The notes under the pieces: generated by a model
Databases searched by the model: none
Seen by the model: the letters and a program-made list of their open reading frames with translations, nothing else
Told to the model about the DNA's origin: nothing
From: Sphingomonas sp. MA1305
Lineage (GTDB): Bacteria > Pseudomonadota > Alphaproteobacteria > Sphingomonadales > Sphingomonadaceae
Direction of reading: 5' to 3'
Assembly (NCBI RefSeq): GCF_016107325.1
Contig: NZ_RCVT01000007.1
Location: forward strand, 51,948 to 115,947
DNA length: 64,000 bases
In this document: positions 49,676-58,675 of the stretch, one piece after another
Position numbering within the stretch: position 1 is the stretch's first letter
Layout of the letters: each line of letters opens with the position of its first letter
Position numbers and translations under genes: made by a program

Positions 49676-49835
49676 CACGAAGGAGCACCGCGAACACAAT
49701 CAGGGCGATGGCACCGCTGAGCGTCCAAAGCACAACCGAACCCGCCCATGTCTCTGTCCAGGCGGCAGCGGTCAAGCTGATCAGCAGGGTGATAATGAGT
49801 AGCGGCGCGAGGAGAGGAGAGCCGGGAAGACGCAT
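49665..49835 (-). CDS. small membrane protein upstream of CLC
   Basis: 56 residues from ATG 49835 (longer starts to 49946 are possible but are Lys/Asp rich and less typical). Two hydrophobic segments (PLLAPLLIITLLISLTAAAW and AGSVVLWTLSGAIALIVFAVLL), ending LRDDD. The frame overlaps the CLC start. No family is recognised. Confidence 0.5.
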   Translation of the reverse strand: MRLPGSPLLAPLLIITLLISLTAAAWTETWAGSVVLWTLSGAIALIVFAVLLRDDD

Positions 49836-50009
49836 GGTCCCCGTTAGCCCCAAGCTCTTGTCCGGACTATCCTTCTTGGTCGAATTGTCCTTCGGCAGCG
49901 CATCCGGAACAGTTTGTGCGGCAAGCCGAGCGCGATGCGCGGCCAAGGCTCCTTGCTTCCGTTCCGCTCCCTGAGGAGGCCATTAGAAGGCTCGGAAAGG
50001 GAAGCCTCA

Positions 50010-50667
50010 TTGTCGTTTGATTCGCTGTACCGTCGTCTCTCTATCGTTGCTGGTCTGACCGTGGTTACCGGATGCGTTCCGGCCGGACGACAACCCCTGC
50101 CACCCGCATCCGTACCGATCACCGTCCAGACGACCACACCCGTCCGGATACCGCCGAAATTGGTGCAACCCCGGCCACAGCCATCTGCCGGCCTGCTCAA
50201 TACCATCCAGGCGCTGGGAGCAGGCTTCAACGGCCAAGTGGGCATCAGCGTCCGCGACATCGACGAAGGTTGGGTTGCCGCATGGGAAGGCGACATCCCG
50301 CGCCCCCAACAGAGCGTCAGCAAATTATGGGTCGCGATCGGGGTCATGGATGCAGTTGATCGACAGCGATTGTCGCTGACCGATCCGGTGACAGTCACCC
50401 GCGCCGATCTGACCGTCTTCCACCAACCGATCCGGACGCTGGTCGGCAAGACCGGCTACAAGACCACCATCGCCGACTTGCTGCATGGTGCCATGGCGCG
50501 CAGCGACAACACCGCCAGCGACGTACTCTTGTGGCGCATCGGCGGTCCCGCCATCATCAATCGACTGCTTGGCGACAAGGGGATTGGCGGTGTCCGCTTC
50601 GGTCCCGGCGAGCGGCAATTGCAGGCCCGTACCGCTGGACTGGAGTGGCGACCCGAATGGGCCGGGG
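50010..50667 (+). pseudogene. class A beta-lactamase-like lipoprotein gene, 3' end lost to IS21
   Basis: The gene begins at TTG 50010 with GGAAAGGG in front. A lipobox-like VVTGC follows. SVSK is the nucleophile box (SxxK), SDNTAS the SDN box. The coding sequence matches class A enzymes up to about residue 220 and ends at the IS21 end at 50668, before the KTG motif; the ORF then runs 110 bases into the IS and adds foreign residues. It cannot make an active enzyme. The other half is not on the far side of the element. Confidence 0.75.
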
Positions 50668-50718
50668 TGTCAATCGGCGTCCAAAAAGGACCCCCTATCG
50701 GCGTGCAAAAGGGACCCC
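50668..50718. repeat. left end repeats of the IS21 element
   Basis: Outer copy 50668-50695 and inner copy 50696-50718 of the ATCGGCGT..AAAAGGGACCCC unit, in direct orientation. Multiple terminal repeats that bind IstA are normal in IS21 elements. Confidence 0.8.
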
Positions 50719-50840
50719 CTTTGTCGAGCAGCGTGACGGGTATGATGGGCGCACTGTTCGCGCTGGTTGCGGCGTAGGGCGGGCGTAGCCCGACCGGAGG
50801 CGCAACCAGCGCGAAGCGTTCTTTGCCGGTGCCCCAGGCG

Positions 50841-51569
50841 TCAGCTTCGATGTTTGAAGCGCCAGCTGTCGTTGCCGGTTTCGACGATGTCGCAGTGGTG
50901 GGTAATACGGTCGAGCAGTGCGGTGGTCATCTTGGGGTCGCCAAAGACGGTCGGCCACTCGCCAAAGGCGAGGTTCGTGGTGACGATGACGGAGGTCTGC
51001 TCGTAGAGCTTGCTGACGAGGTGGAAGAGCAGTTGACCGCCCGAGCGTGCAAACGGCAGGTAGCCAAGCTCGTCGAGCACCACGAGGTCGAGGCGCGAGA
51101 GCTGGGCCGCCAGCGTGCCGGCCTTGCCAAGGCGCGTTTCCTCCTCGAGCCGGTTCACCAGGTCCACTGTGTTGAAGTAGCGTCCGCGGGCGCCGGCGCG
51201 TACCACATTGGCAGTGATGGCGGTGGCAAGATGCGTCTTGCCGGTACCCGTTCCACCGACCAGCACGACGTTGCGTCGGCCCGGAAGGAACGAGCCGCTG
51301 TACAGCGAGCGCACCAGTCCCTCGTTGATGGGAGTGTCGCCGAAGACGAAGGCGTCGAGGTCCTTCACCGCGGGTAACCTGGCGGCCGACATCCGGTAAC
51401 GGACCGAGGCTGCATGGCGGTGCGTCGCCTCGGCACGCAGCAGGTCGGTCAGGACCTCCATGGTCGTGCGCTTGCGCTGGAGACCGGTAGTGACCGCCTC
51501 GTCGAAAGCGCCAGCCATGCCCTTCAGCCCCAACTCGGTCATGGCCGTCATCATCTCATGCCGCTGCAT
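50841..51569 (-). CDS. istB: IS21 helper ATPase IstB
   Basis: 242 residues from ATG 51569, which overlaps the end of istA; longer starts are inside istA. AAA+ ATPase of the DnaC/IstB type with Walker A GGTGTGKTHLA, Walker B LVVLDELGY, and SGGQLLFHLVSKLYEQTSVIVTTNLAFGEW. It loads IstA on target DNA and controls insertion. Full length and intact. Confidence 0.92.
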   Translation of the reverse strand: MQRHEMMTAMTELGLKGMAGAFDEAVTTGLQRKRTTMEVLTDLLRAEATHRHAASVRYRMSAARLPAVKDLDAFVFGDTPINEGLVRSLYSGSFLPGRRNVVLVGGTGTGKTHLATAITANVVRAGARGRYFNTVDLVNRLEEETRLGKAGTLAAQLSRLDLVVLDELGYLPFARSGGQLLFHLVSKLYEQTSVIVTTNLAFGEWPTVFGDPKMTTALLDRITHHCDIVETGNDSWRFKHRS

Positions 51570-53090
51570 GGAGGCCTCGCAGGCTGTCATAGCGGTTGCA
51601 GTCGGCGCGGGGCGGATGGCGCAGCGCCAGATCTTCTGGCGTGACAATAGTCAGCGGTCGCGACGGTTCGCGCCGGCGGGCCAGGATGTTGACGATGACG
51701 TCGTCGCTGGCGACGCCGGCCAGCAATGCTTCGCGCACGGCCGCTTCCACCGCCTCCAGTCCGTCGTCGAGCACCGCGGCCAGCACCCGCACGAACCGCC
51801 GGTCGGCATCGTCACCGACGCCAAGCTTGCGCCGCAGTCGTGCCAGCGCAGGCGGCAGCTCCCAGCCCTGGAACGGCGCGCCGTTCCGCAGGGCGCCCGG
51901 CTTGGTCGCCAACACCGGCAGATAGTGCCACGGGTCGTAGATGGTCCGGTCCCGGCCGAAGAACCGGGGATGGTCGGCGACGACTTCCCCGTCGCAGCGC
52001 ACGACGATGCGGTCGGCATAGGCGCGGACCTGAACGGCACGTCGCACCACCCTGGCAGAAACGGAGTAGCGGTTGCGGTCGAAGCTGATGAGGCATGTGC
52101 CGCTTACCGCATGCTCGCTCTCGTGGAAGCCGTCGAAGGGTGCGACAACAGGCTGGAGCACCGCCCGTTCGACTGCCCATGCCTGAGCGACCGTCAGTTC
52201 CTTCTGCTCGGGATGCTGGTGCAACTCGGCCCAGCGCCGACACTCGGCCTCCAGCCAGCCGTTCAACTCATCGAGGCCGGTAAATCGCAGGCGCGGCTGG
52301 AAGAAGCGACCGCGTGCGGTCTGCACCTGGTTCTCGACCTGACCTTTCTCCCAGCCCGACGCCGGCGAGCAGGCGGTTGGCTCGACCATGTAATGGTTGG
52401 CCATGACCAGGAAGCGACGGTTGAAGACCCGCTCCTTGCCGGTGAACACGCTCGTCACCGCCGTCTTCATGTTGTCGTAGATGCCGCGCGTCGGCACGCC
52501 TCCGAAGAAGGCAAACGCCCGCGCATGCGCGTCGAACAGCATCTCCTGTGTCTCGCGGGGATAGGCTCGCACATACATTGCCCGCGACGCGCACAGCCGG
52601 ACATGCGCGACCTTCACTTGGCAATCGGCTTGCCCGAGATCTCGACGTCCTCGTGGCTCCAGTCGAACTGGTAAGCCTCGCCCGGCCGGAACAGCAGCGG
52701 GATGAACGCCGGCGCATTCATCACGTCGCGACGCCGCGCCTGCCGCCAGCGCGCCGCATAACGGCGAACCGCGTCGTACGAGCCGTCGAACCCCTCGCGT
52801 AGCAGCAGGTCGTGGATGCGCGTGAGGCGCAGCTTCTCGCGCCGCGGCCGTGCCTCATCTTCCTCCAGCAACGCATCCAGTCGCGCCTGAAACGGCCCCA
52901 GCTTCGGCAGCGGCTGCACCTCCCGCCGGTAACCCATGTCCGCTTCCGGCGCCCGGATCGCCTTGCGCACCACCTTGCGCGACAGGTGCAGGTCCCGCGC
53001 TATCGCCTTGATGGCCTTCCCCGACGCGTGCTCGCGCCGGATCCTCAACACCGTCTCCAATACCAGCATCCCGATCTCGCCGCCTGACAC
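51556..53090 (-). pseudogene. istA: IS21 transposase IstA, split by a frameshift
   Basis: Two frames: 52614-53090 holds the N-terminal helix-turn-helix and the first catalytic Asp (YQFDWSHEDVEI), and 51556-52617 holds the rest with YDNMKTA and EKGQVENQVQ, the other DDE residues. The break is at GCCAAGTGAAGG, where GCCAAGGTGAAGG would restore the IAKVKVAHV reading, so one G seems missing. Without a programmed shift, no full IstA is made. A sequencing error cannot be ruled out. Confidence 0.82.
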
Positions 53091-53124
53091 ACCGCCAAGC
53101 GAGCAGCCTAGACCACCGGGATGA

Positions 53125-53185
53125 GGGGTCCCTTTTCGACGCCGATCACCCCGCTACCGGGGTCCCTTTTCCACGCCGATCCACA
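53125..53185. repeat. right end repeats of the IS21 element
   Basis: Inner copy 53125-53146 and outer copy 53159-53185, inverted relative to the left end. The outer copy ends in TGT on the minus strand. Confidence 0.8.
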
Positions 53186-53630
53186 CGCCAAGGCAGCGCC
53201 GGCGTTCGAGGCGATCGACTGTGCGTTGCTCGGTCTGTCGGTCGACAGCCTCTACAGCCACGTCGCCTGGATGCGCGCGATCCGCGAGCTGTCGGGTGTC
53301 GAGGTGCCGTTCCCCGTCGTGGAAGACCTGTCGATGGCGGTCGGGCGTGCCTACGGGATGCTCGACGCCGCGGCGACCGACTCCGCTGCGGTGCGCGCGA
53401 CCTACTTTATCGATCCGGAGGGCGTGGTCCGCGCGACCAACTGGTATCCGATGAACGTCGGCCGGTCGGTCGACGAGATGCTGCGCACGGTGCAGGCGCT
53501 CCAGCGGGTGTCGAAAGGCGACGCGCTGACCCCTGCGGGCTGGCATCCCGGCGACGAGGTATTGTCGCCACCCGCCCTTCCGGTCGACGGCAAGGCGGAC
53601 TGGTTTCACCGGCTGAGGCCCGACACATGA
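53184..53630 (+). pseudogene. peroxiredoxin, 5'-truncated paralog
   Basis: The frame begins at the IS21 end with HAKAAPAFEAIDCALLGLSV and runs to the normal end (PDT-stop), overlapping the arsR gene. It aligns residue by residue with the intact peroxiredoxin at 39843-40466 from about residue 60 on. The first about 60 residues with the peroxidatic Cys are missing. It is therefore inactive. The remaining Cys is only the one in IDCALLG. Confidence 0.85.
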
Positions 53631-54007
53631 GCCTCGATCGTTCGCAGGCCGATGCGATGGTGGAGCGGCTACGCACGCTCGCCCAGCCCCAGCGCCTGAT
53701 GATCCTCTCTGTCCTACTCGACGGTGAGCGGGCGGTGGGCGAGATTGAAGAGGCAACCGGCATCGGCCAGCCCGCGCTCAGCCAGCAGCTTGCCGAGCTG
53801 CGCCGGGCCGCGCTGGTCGTGACGCGTCGCGAGGCGCGCCAAATCCACTACCGCATTGCCGACGATGCCGCCGAGGAGCGGGTCCGTACCTTGTTCGCCG
53901 CGTTCAGCGCGGTGCACCCGATCCGTCATGTCCGTGATCGGATCGACCGTGGGAGTAGCAAAGTTGCGGGCCTCAGCGGAGCCGCGATGTTCGCGCGGAT
54001 CGGCTGA
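53627..54007 (+). CDS. ArsR/SmtB-family repressor, second copy
   Basis: 126 residues with the same winged-helix core as the copy at 39436-39846 (VERLRTLAQPQRLMILSVLLDGERAVGEIEEATGIGQPALSQQLAELRRAALVVTRREARQIHYRIADD). No cysteine is present, so redox or persulfide sensing by Cys is not possible; it may be a constitutive or damaged regulator, or respond otherwise. Overlaps the truncated peroxiredoxin stop by four bases, reproducing the prx-arsR order of the first locus. Confidence 0.84.
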   Translation: MSLDRSQADAMVERLRTLAQPQRLMILSVLLDGERAVGEIEEATGIGQPALSQQLAELRRAALVVTRREARQIHYRIADDAAEERVRTLFAAFSAVHPIRHVRDRIDRGSSKVAGLSGAAMFARIG

Positions 54008-54036
54008 TCGCGCGCGTCCATCGAGACGACACGGCC

Positions 54037-54783
54037 TTACTGCCAGCCCCATTTGCGGAAGATCGCGGCTCCCTGCGGCCCGGCGACGAAACGGACGAAT
54101 GCCTGCGCACCGGCCTTGCCCTGCCCGCGCGTCGTCAGCGCGACGCCTGCATCCCGGTAGACGAGCCGGTTCGCGTCCAGCGGCACCACGTCGGCGACAC
54201 CGGGATTTGCCCTTGCCCAGATCGGGAAGGTCACCCACGCGTCGATGGTCGGGTCGGCCTTCCAGCCTTTCAGCGCCAACGCGGTGTTCTTGCCATAAAG
54301 CACGATGTTGCGTCGGAACGCCTTGACCGTCGCGATGTCGCCGTTGCGGCCCGCGATATCCTCCCACATGCCCTGCTGCCCGGCCCCGTCGACGACCGCG
54401 ATCCTGATGCCAGGCTTCAACAGATCGGCGAAGCTACGAATGCGCTTGGGGTTGCCCGGACGGACCAGGATACCGGCCGGACGCAAATAGAGCGGCGTGA
54501 CAGTATTGGGCAGCACGAGACCGTCGAAGGTCGACACGAAGTCGCTCATCATGACTTCGGAGCCGCTGTAGACGACGTCCCCATCCGCCTTCATCGCGTC
54601 GGACCATTGCGGGGTCGGGCCGGCGGTGACGATCACCTCGACGCCGTTGGCCTTGCCGAATGCGGCCGCCGCCTCCTTCATCGCCGGGGCGGGACCACCG
54701 GGGCCGTAGACGTGGATCGTCTCGGCCAACGCCGGCGTGCCTATGCCGAGCATCACCAGCGAAGCGAGCAGCGCCGCCTTCAT
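54037..54783 (-). CDS. exported substrate-binding protein (type 2, ModA-like)
   Basis: 248 residues with signal peptide ending PALAETIHVY. The PBP type 2 fold: YGPGGPAPAMKEAAAAFGKANGVEVIVTAGPTPQWSDAMKADGD, LRPAGILVRPGNPKRIRSFADLLKPG, VALTTRGQGKAGAQAFVRFV. The layout resembles ModA (molybdate/tungstate) and similar anion-binding proteins. No permease or ATPase is adjacent. A second binding protein directly upstream overlaps by four bases. In a molybdoenzyme-rich island, an anion of sulfur or molybdenum type is possible; not shown. Confidence 0.78.
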   Translation of the reverse strand: MKAALLASLVMLGIGTPALAETIHVYGPGGPAPAMKEAAAAFGKANGVEVIVTAGPTPQWSDAMKADGDVVYSGSEVMMSDFVSTFDGLVLPNTVTPLYLRPAGILVRPGNPKRIRSFADLLKPGIRIAVVDGAGQQGMWEDIAGRNGDIATVKAFRRNIVLYGKNTALALKGWKADPTIDAWVTFPIWARANPGVADVVPLDANRLVYRDAGVALTTRGQGKAGAQAFVRFVAGPQGAAIFRKWGWQ

Positions 54784-55772
54784 TTCATTGCTCCGGTATA
54801 AGGCTTGAACCCGTAGCGTTCGAAGATCGCCAGCCCTTCGGGCGAGCGCACGAAGGCGAGCCAGCGCCGCGCCGCCTCGGGATGCGGTGCATTCTTCGCC
54901 ACGGCGCCGGCGTAGATCGCGGTGGTGTTGTCGGCCGCAGGAATGTCGACGCCCTCAATGGGGTGTCCCGCCTGCTTCTGAAACTCGACCTCCGACTGCC
55001 AGGTCACCCCGGCCTGCGCCTTGCCCTGCATCAGCCAGAGCGGCGTCTGCCGGTGGTGGATGTGGGTGAGCTGGGTCGAGCCGTCCTTGACCTTGGTCTT
55101 ATAGACGGCGTCGGCGAGCGACGCGCCTCCCGCGTTGGTCAGCGAAGCTTCGATCTGCCGGGCGATCCCCTCGAATTCGGGGTTGGGCATGGCGAGCTTG
55201 ACGTCCGTCCGACCAAGATCGGCAAGGCCCTTGATGCCAGCCGGGTTACCCTTGGGGACCATGATGGCCAGCGTGTTGGTGGCGTAAGGAACGACCGGCC
55301 CCTGGAGCAGCCCCGCCTCGATCTGCTTTTCGACCGCCTTCTCGCCGGCCAGATAGACGTCGGGCTTCACCGTCCACGTCATGTTGCCGACGGTGACGGT
55401 GCCGCCCGCCTGCATCTGGCGGACCAGCAGCCCCGGCGGGATCGTCTCCCAATACAGCCGCCCGCGATACTCGGGATATTTCGCCTCGAACGCCGCAACC
55501 AGCGGCGCCATCGCGAAGAAGTAGTTGCCGCCGACATAGAGCGACAGCAGCGGGTTCTGCGGATTGCCGTGAAAGTCGGCGAGATTGTCGGCATCCGCGA
55601 TCGTGAAGCCAAAGCCACGATCGACTGCGTCGTCGTTGCGCCCTTCCTGCCACGGCGGGTAGACGCCGAGATCGGTCACGCTCTCCACCCTCTTGTCCTG
55701 CGCCATCGCCGGAACGCCGGTCGCGACCGTCAGTGCCAGCGCGGCGATCGCCGCGCGCCATGTGCTTGCCAT
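54780..55772 (-). CDS. exported substrate-binding protein (type 2)
   Basis: 330 residues with signal peptide ending PAMAQDK. Mature region contains FHGNPQNPLLSLYVGGNYFFA, MAPLVAAFEAKYPEYRGRLYWETIPPG, TNTLAIMVPKGNPAGIKGLADLGR, and AGVTWQSEVEFQKQAGHPIEGVDIP. It is an iron/anion-type binding fold related to the adjacent protein but longer. Two overlapping binding-protein genes without transport partners are unusual. Its ligand is unknown. Confidence 0.75.
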   Translation of the reverse strand: MASTWRAAIAALALTVATGVPAMAQDKRVESVTDLGVYPPWQEGRNDDAVDRGFGFTIADADNLADFHGNPQNPLLSLYVGGNYFFAMAPLVAAFEAKYPEYRGRLYWETIPPGLLVRQMQAGGTVTVGNMTWTVKPDVYLAGEKAVEKQIEAGLLQGPVVPYATNTLAIMVPKGNPAGIKGLADLGRTDVKLAMPNPEFEGIARQIEASLTNAGGASLADAVYKTKVKDGSTQLTHIHHRQTPLWLMQGKAQAGVTWQSEVEFQKQAGHPIEGVDIPAADNTTAIYAGAVAKNAPHPEAARRWLAFVRSPEGLAIFERYGFKPYTGAMK

Positions 55773-55793
55773 TGATTGTCTCCCTGCCGAAGG

Positions 55794-56351
55794 TCACAGT
55801 TGCATCAGGTCGTAGCCCTGATGCTCCAGCGTGGTGACGGTGGTGAGACCCGACAGCGCGAGCGTCACCCGCTTATCGACCCAATCGTACTGGAAGTCGT
55901 GTTCGGCTACCGCCTGCGCGCAGACGGCGACATCGACCCCCGCCTTGCGCAGCTCCGCGATCAGCGGCAGGTTGGGATTGGCAACGCCGAACTTGGCGCG
56001 ATACTGCGCGTCGTCGAGCGCCAACGGCGTCGCCGGACCATAGGTGATCGCGACGAACTTCAGGTGATCGAGCGGCACACCGGCCGCCACATATAGGTTC
56101 ACCGTCCGGGCAACGTGATCGAGCGAGGCGTTGACATCGCCGGGTGCCTTCGCGCCCTGCGTCACCGCGAAGACGATGCGGTAGGTCTGCTTGGGGTCGG
56201 GCTTGTAGGCCGCGTTCGCCAGATAATGGATCTTGCCGTAGCCCTGGATCGTCGGCGTCGTCCAGAACCCCTGTGGCATATCCGCTGCCATCGCCGAACC
56301 CGCGGACGCCAGCAGCGCCCCCGCCATCATCGCCTTCATCATCGTCCGCAT
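55794..56351 (-). CDS. exported DsrE/DsrF-type protein, copy 2
   Basis: 185 residues with signal peptide ending AMAADMP. Core: YRIVFAVTQGAKAPGDVNASLDHVARTVNLYVA, FVAITYGPATPLALDDAQY, NPNLPLIAELRKAGVDVAVCAQAVAE. The single Cys in VAVCAQAV matches the copy at 38862-39407. Likely periplasmic and sulfur related. It is the first gene of a minus-strand set with the two binding proteins. Confidence 0.8.
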   Translation of the reverse strand: MRTMMKAMMAGALLASAGSAMAADMPQGFWTTPTIQGYGKIHYLANAAYKPDPKQTYRIVFAVTQGAKAPGDVNASLDHVARTVNLYVAAGVPLDHLKFVAITYGPATPLALDDAQYRAKFGVANPNLPLIAELRKAGVDVAVCAQAVAEHDFQYDWVDKRVTLALSGLTTVTTLEHQGYDLMQL

Positions 56352-56507
56352 CTAAGCCTCCTGTGCTCTCTTGTTCGCGAAGCTATGCTTCGCTTCGGTC
56401 GAATACCAACAGCTTCTGGCGACCGTTCCGATCGGCAATCATGATTGGACGCCGCGCTGGTTGCGCGGCTAGCGTTCAGTCACCCTCGAAAGGATCGCCC
56501 GACCCAC

Positions 56508-58058
56508 GTGCTGACCATCGGCCTCTTTCTCACGATCAGCTTTCTCGTCTCGGTGGCGGGGCTGGCGGCGTTGATCTGGGCGATCTCGAGCGGCCAGTTC
56601 GCCTTCGGCCAGCGCCAGGCGCGCGTGATCTTCCACGAGGGCGAGGAAGGCGAACTCGACGATCCAACCGTATCGGGCGAGGCGATCGACCGAGAGCGGA
56701 CGGCGATCGATGCGTCGACGGCGCGACCGGTCACCCTGCTGCTCGTCGCCGCGGTGCTGTGGCTGGTGTTGGGCTCGGTGTTCGGCCTGATTGCATCGCT
56801 GAAGCTGCACATGCCCGACTGGCTCGACGGCAGCGCGGCGCTGACCTTCGGGCGGGTGCGCACGCTGCACCTCACCCTCGTCATCTATGGCTGGCTGTCG
56901 CTGGCGGGCATCGCCACTGCGACCTGGATCACGCCGCGCCTGTTCCGGACGCCACTGCGATCGGCGGGGTTCATCACCTGGGGCGCGATGCTGTGGAACA
57001 TCGGCCTCGTCGCCGGGCTGATTGCGATCGCGAGCGGATGGAACGACGGCGAGGAATGGCTGGAGATCCCGTGGCAGATCGACGGGCTGCTCGCGGTCGG
57101 CGGCGCGCTCACCGTCTACCCACTGCTGCGCACAGCCTTCTCGCGTGAGGTCGAGCACATCTACGTCTCGGGATGGTATTATCTCGCGGGCATGATGTGG
57201 TTCCCCGCACTCTTCATCATCGCCAACATCCCCTATGTCTTTGTCGGCGCCGAGCAGGCCACGGTAAACTGGTGGTTTGCGCATAACGTGCTGGGGCTGT
57301 GGCTGACCCCGCTCGGGCTCGGCGCGGCCTATTATTTCATCCCCAAGATCATCGGCAAGCCGGTCTATTCCTATGCGCTCTCGCTGCTCGGCTTCTGGGC
57401 GCTGGCACTGTTCTACAGCCAGGTCGGCATTCACCACCTGATCGGCGGCCCGGTGCCGACCTGGGTCGTGACGCTCTCGGTGGTGCAGAGCGTGATGATG
57501 TTCGTGCCCGTGCTCGCGGTCGCCATCAACCAGCACGTCGTCGTCGCGCGGAACCTGTGGGCGTTCCGCGCCTCGTTGCCGCTGCGCTTCGTGTCGCTCG
57601 GCGCGATCATGTACACGCTTGCCTCGTTCGAGGGATCGCTGGAGGCGCTGCGCTCGATCAACACCGTCACGCACTTCACCCAGTTCACGATCGGCCATGC
57701 CCATCTCGGCGCCTATGGCTTTGCCAGCTTCATCATGTTCGGCGGTGTCTACTACATGATGCCGCGGATCACCGGGCGACCATGGCCGTGGCCGGGGCTG
57801 ATCGCGGCGCACTTCTGGTGCGTGGTCGTGGGCTTCGCGCTCTATTTCACGGCGCTGACGATCGGCGGCTGGCTCGAAGGCGAGGCGATGCTTGACGCCT
57901 CGCGCCCCTTCTCGGCGAGCGTGATCCTGCTGAAGCCGTTCCTCGAGGGCCGCTCGCTCGGCGGTGCGATCATGACGCTCGGCCACTTCCTGTTCGCGAT
58001 CAACGTCGCCGCCATCCTCCTGCCCCGCTCGGCCTCGCGTGCGGCGGTCGCGGCATGA
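56508..58058 (+). CDS. ccoN: cbb3 oxidase subunit I with CcoS-like N-terminus
   Basis: 516 residues from GTG 56508 (a TTG at 56445 is an alternative). The first about 55 residues (LTIGLFLTISFLVSVAGLAALIWAISSGQFAFGQRQARVIF) match the small maturation protein CcoS (LxAFLWAxRSGQF pattern). Then CcoN: HLTLVIYGWLSLAGIA, GWYYLAGMMWFPALF, NWWFAHNVLGLWLTPLG, VGIHHLIGGPVP, INQHVV, FTIGHAHLGAYGF. The heme and Cu His ligands are there. It is the catalytic subunit that reduces oxygen. The fusion of CcoS to CcoN is uncommon. Confidence 0.85.
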   Translation: MLTIGLFLTISFLVSVAGLAALIWAISSGQFAFGQRQARVIFHEGEEGELDDPTVSGEAIDRERTAIDASTARPVTLLLVAAVLWLVLGSVFGLIASLKLHMPDWLDGSAALTFGRVRTLHLTLVIYGWLSLAGIATATWITPRLFRTPLRSAGFITWGAMLWNIGLVAGLIAIASGWNDGEEWLEIPWQIDGLLAVGGALTVYPLLRTAFSREVEHIYVSGWYYLAGMMWFPALFIIANIPYVFVGAEQATVNWWFAHNVLGLWLTPLGLGAAYYFIPKIIGKPVYSYALSLLGFWALALFYSQVGIHHLIGGPVPTWVVTLSVVQSVMMFVPVLAVAINQHVVVARNLWAFRASLPLRFVSLGAIMYTLASFEGSLEALRSINTVTHFTQFTIGHAHLGAYGFASFIMFGGVYYMMPRITGRPWPWPGLIAAHFWCVVVGFALYFTALTIGGWLEGEAMLDASRPFSASVILLKPFLEGRSLGGAIMTLGHFLFAINVAAILLPRSASRAAVAA

Positions 58059-58675
58059 ACCGCGCCGTCCCGCTCGTCATCCTGTCGATGGTCATCCTCG
58101 CCTTCGCGACGCTGATGCTGGTGGTCGGCCCCAAGCTGCAGATCGGCCGGGAGGTGCCCGCGGCCGGCCTGCAGCCATACACCGCCGAGCAGCTTCGCGG
58201 ACGCGAGGTCTACGTATCGATGGGCTGCGTCTACTGCCACAGCCAGCAGCCGCGCACCCCCGACCAGGCGCCCGACGCCGAGCGCGGCTGGGGTCGCCCC
58301 TCGGTCGCCGCCGACTATGCGCACGACTATCCGCACCTGATGGGCACGATGCGGACCGGGCCCGACCTGTTCAACGTCGGCGCGCGTCTGCCGAGTGCCT
58401 CCTGGCAGCTGACTCACCTGTACCAACCTCGCGCCGTCTCGCCGTGGAGCATCATGCCGGCCTATCCTTTCCTCTTCGAGGTGAAGGATCGGGCGGCTCC
58501 CGGCGACGTCGTCGTCTGGCTGCCGCCCAAGGCGCGCATCGTGGGCAAGGTCGTCGTCGCCAAGCCGGCGGCGCGCGAGCTCGTCGCCTACCTCCTCTCG
58601 CTCGACCACACCTATCCCGCGCCGGCCAAGGCGATCCGCGACGACGGCTATGCCGTGGGGCAGGTGGGCAAGTGA
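58055..58675 (+). CDS. ccoO: cbb3 oxidase subunit II (monoheme cytochrome c)
   Basis: 206 residues, overlapping ccoN by four bases. One membrane anchor (VILSMVILAFATLMLVVGP) and heme motif GCVYCHSQQPRTPDQ. PDLFNVGARLPSASWQLTHLYQPRAVSPWSIMPAYPFLFE are CcoO segments. Takes electrons to the active site. The C-terminal part (LVAYLLSLDHTYPAP) is typical. Confidence 0.9.
   Translation: MNRAVPLVILSMVILAFATLMLVVGPKLQIGREVPAAGLQPYTAEQLRGREVYVSMGCVYCHSQQPRTPDQAPDAERGWGRPSVAADYAHDYPHLMGTMRTGPDLFNVGARLPSASWQLTHLYQPRAVSPWSIMPAYPFLFEVKDRAAPGDVVVWLPPKARIVGKVVVAKPAARELVAYLLSLDHTYPAPAKAIRDDGYAVGQVGK

Larger units (their letters stand above)
50668..53185. mobile_element. IS21-family insertion sequence
   Basis: 2518 bases. 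Both ends begin with TGT and share a multi-copy terminal repeat: left TGT-CAATCGGCGTCC-AAAAAGGACCCCC, right (inverted) TGT-GGATCGGCGTGG-AAAAGGGACCCC, each with a second inner copy. Inside are istA (frameshifted) and istB, both on the minus strand, in the usual order. IS21 elements use istA transposase and the istB ATPase helper. No target duplication is seen at the borders (CCGGGG left, CGCCAA right), and different genes are truncated on each side, so it is linked to a deletion. Confidence 0.88.

Noticed and set aside
50668..50777. C-terminal end of the beta-lactamase
   Set aside because: This coding is IS21 end sequence read through; the enzyme lacks its KTG box.
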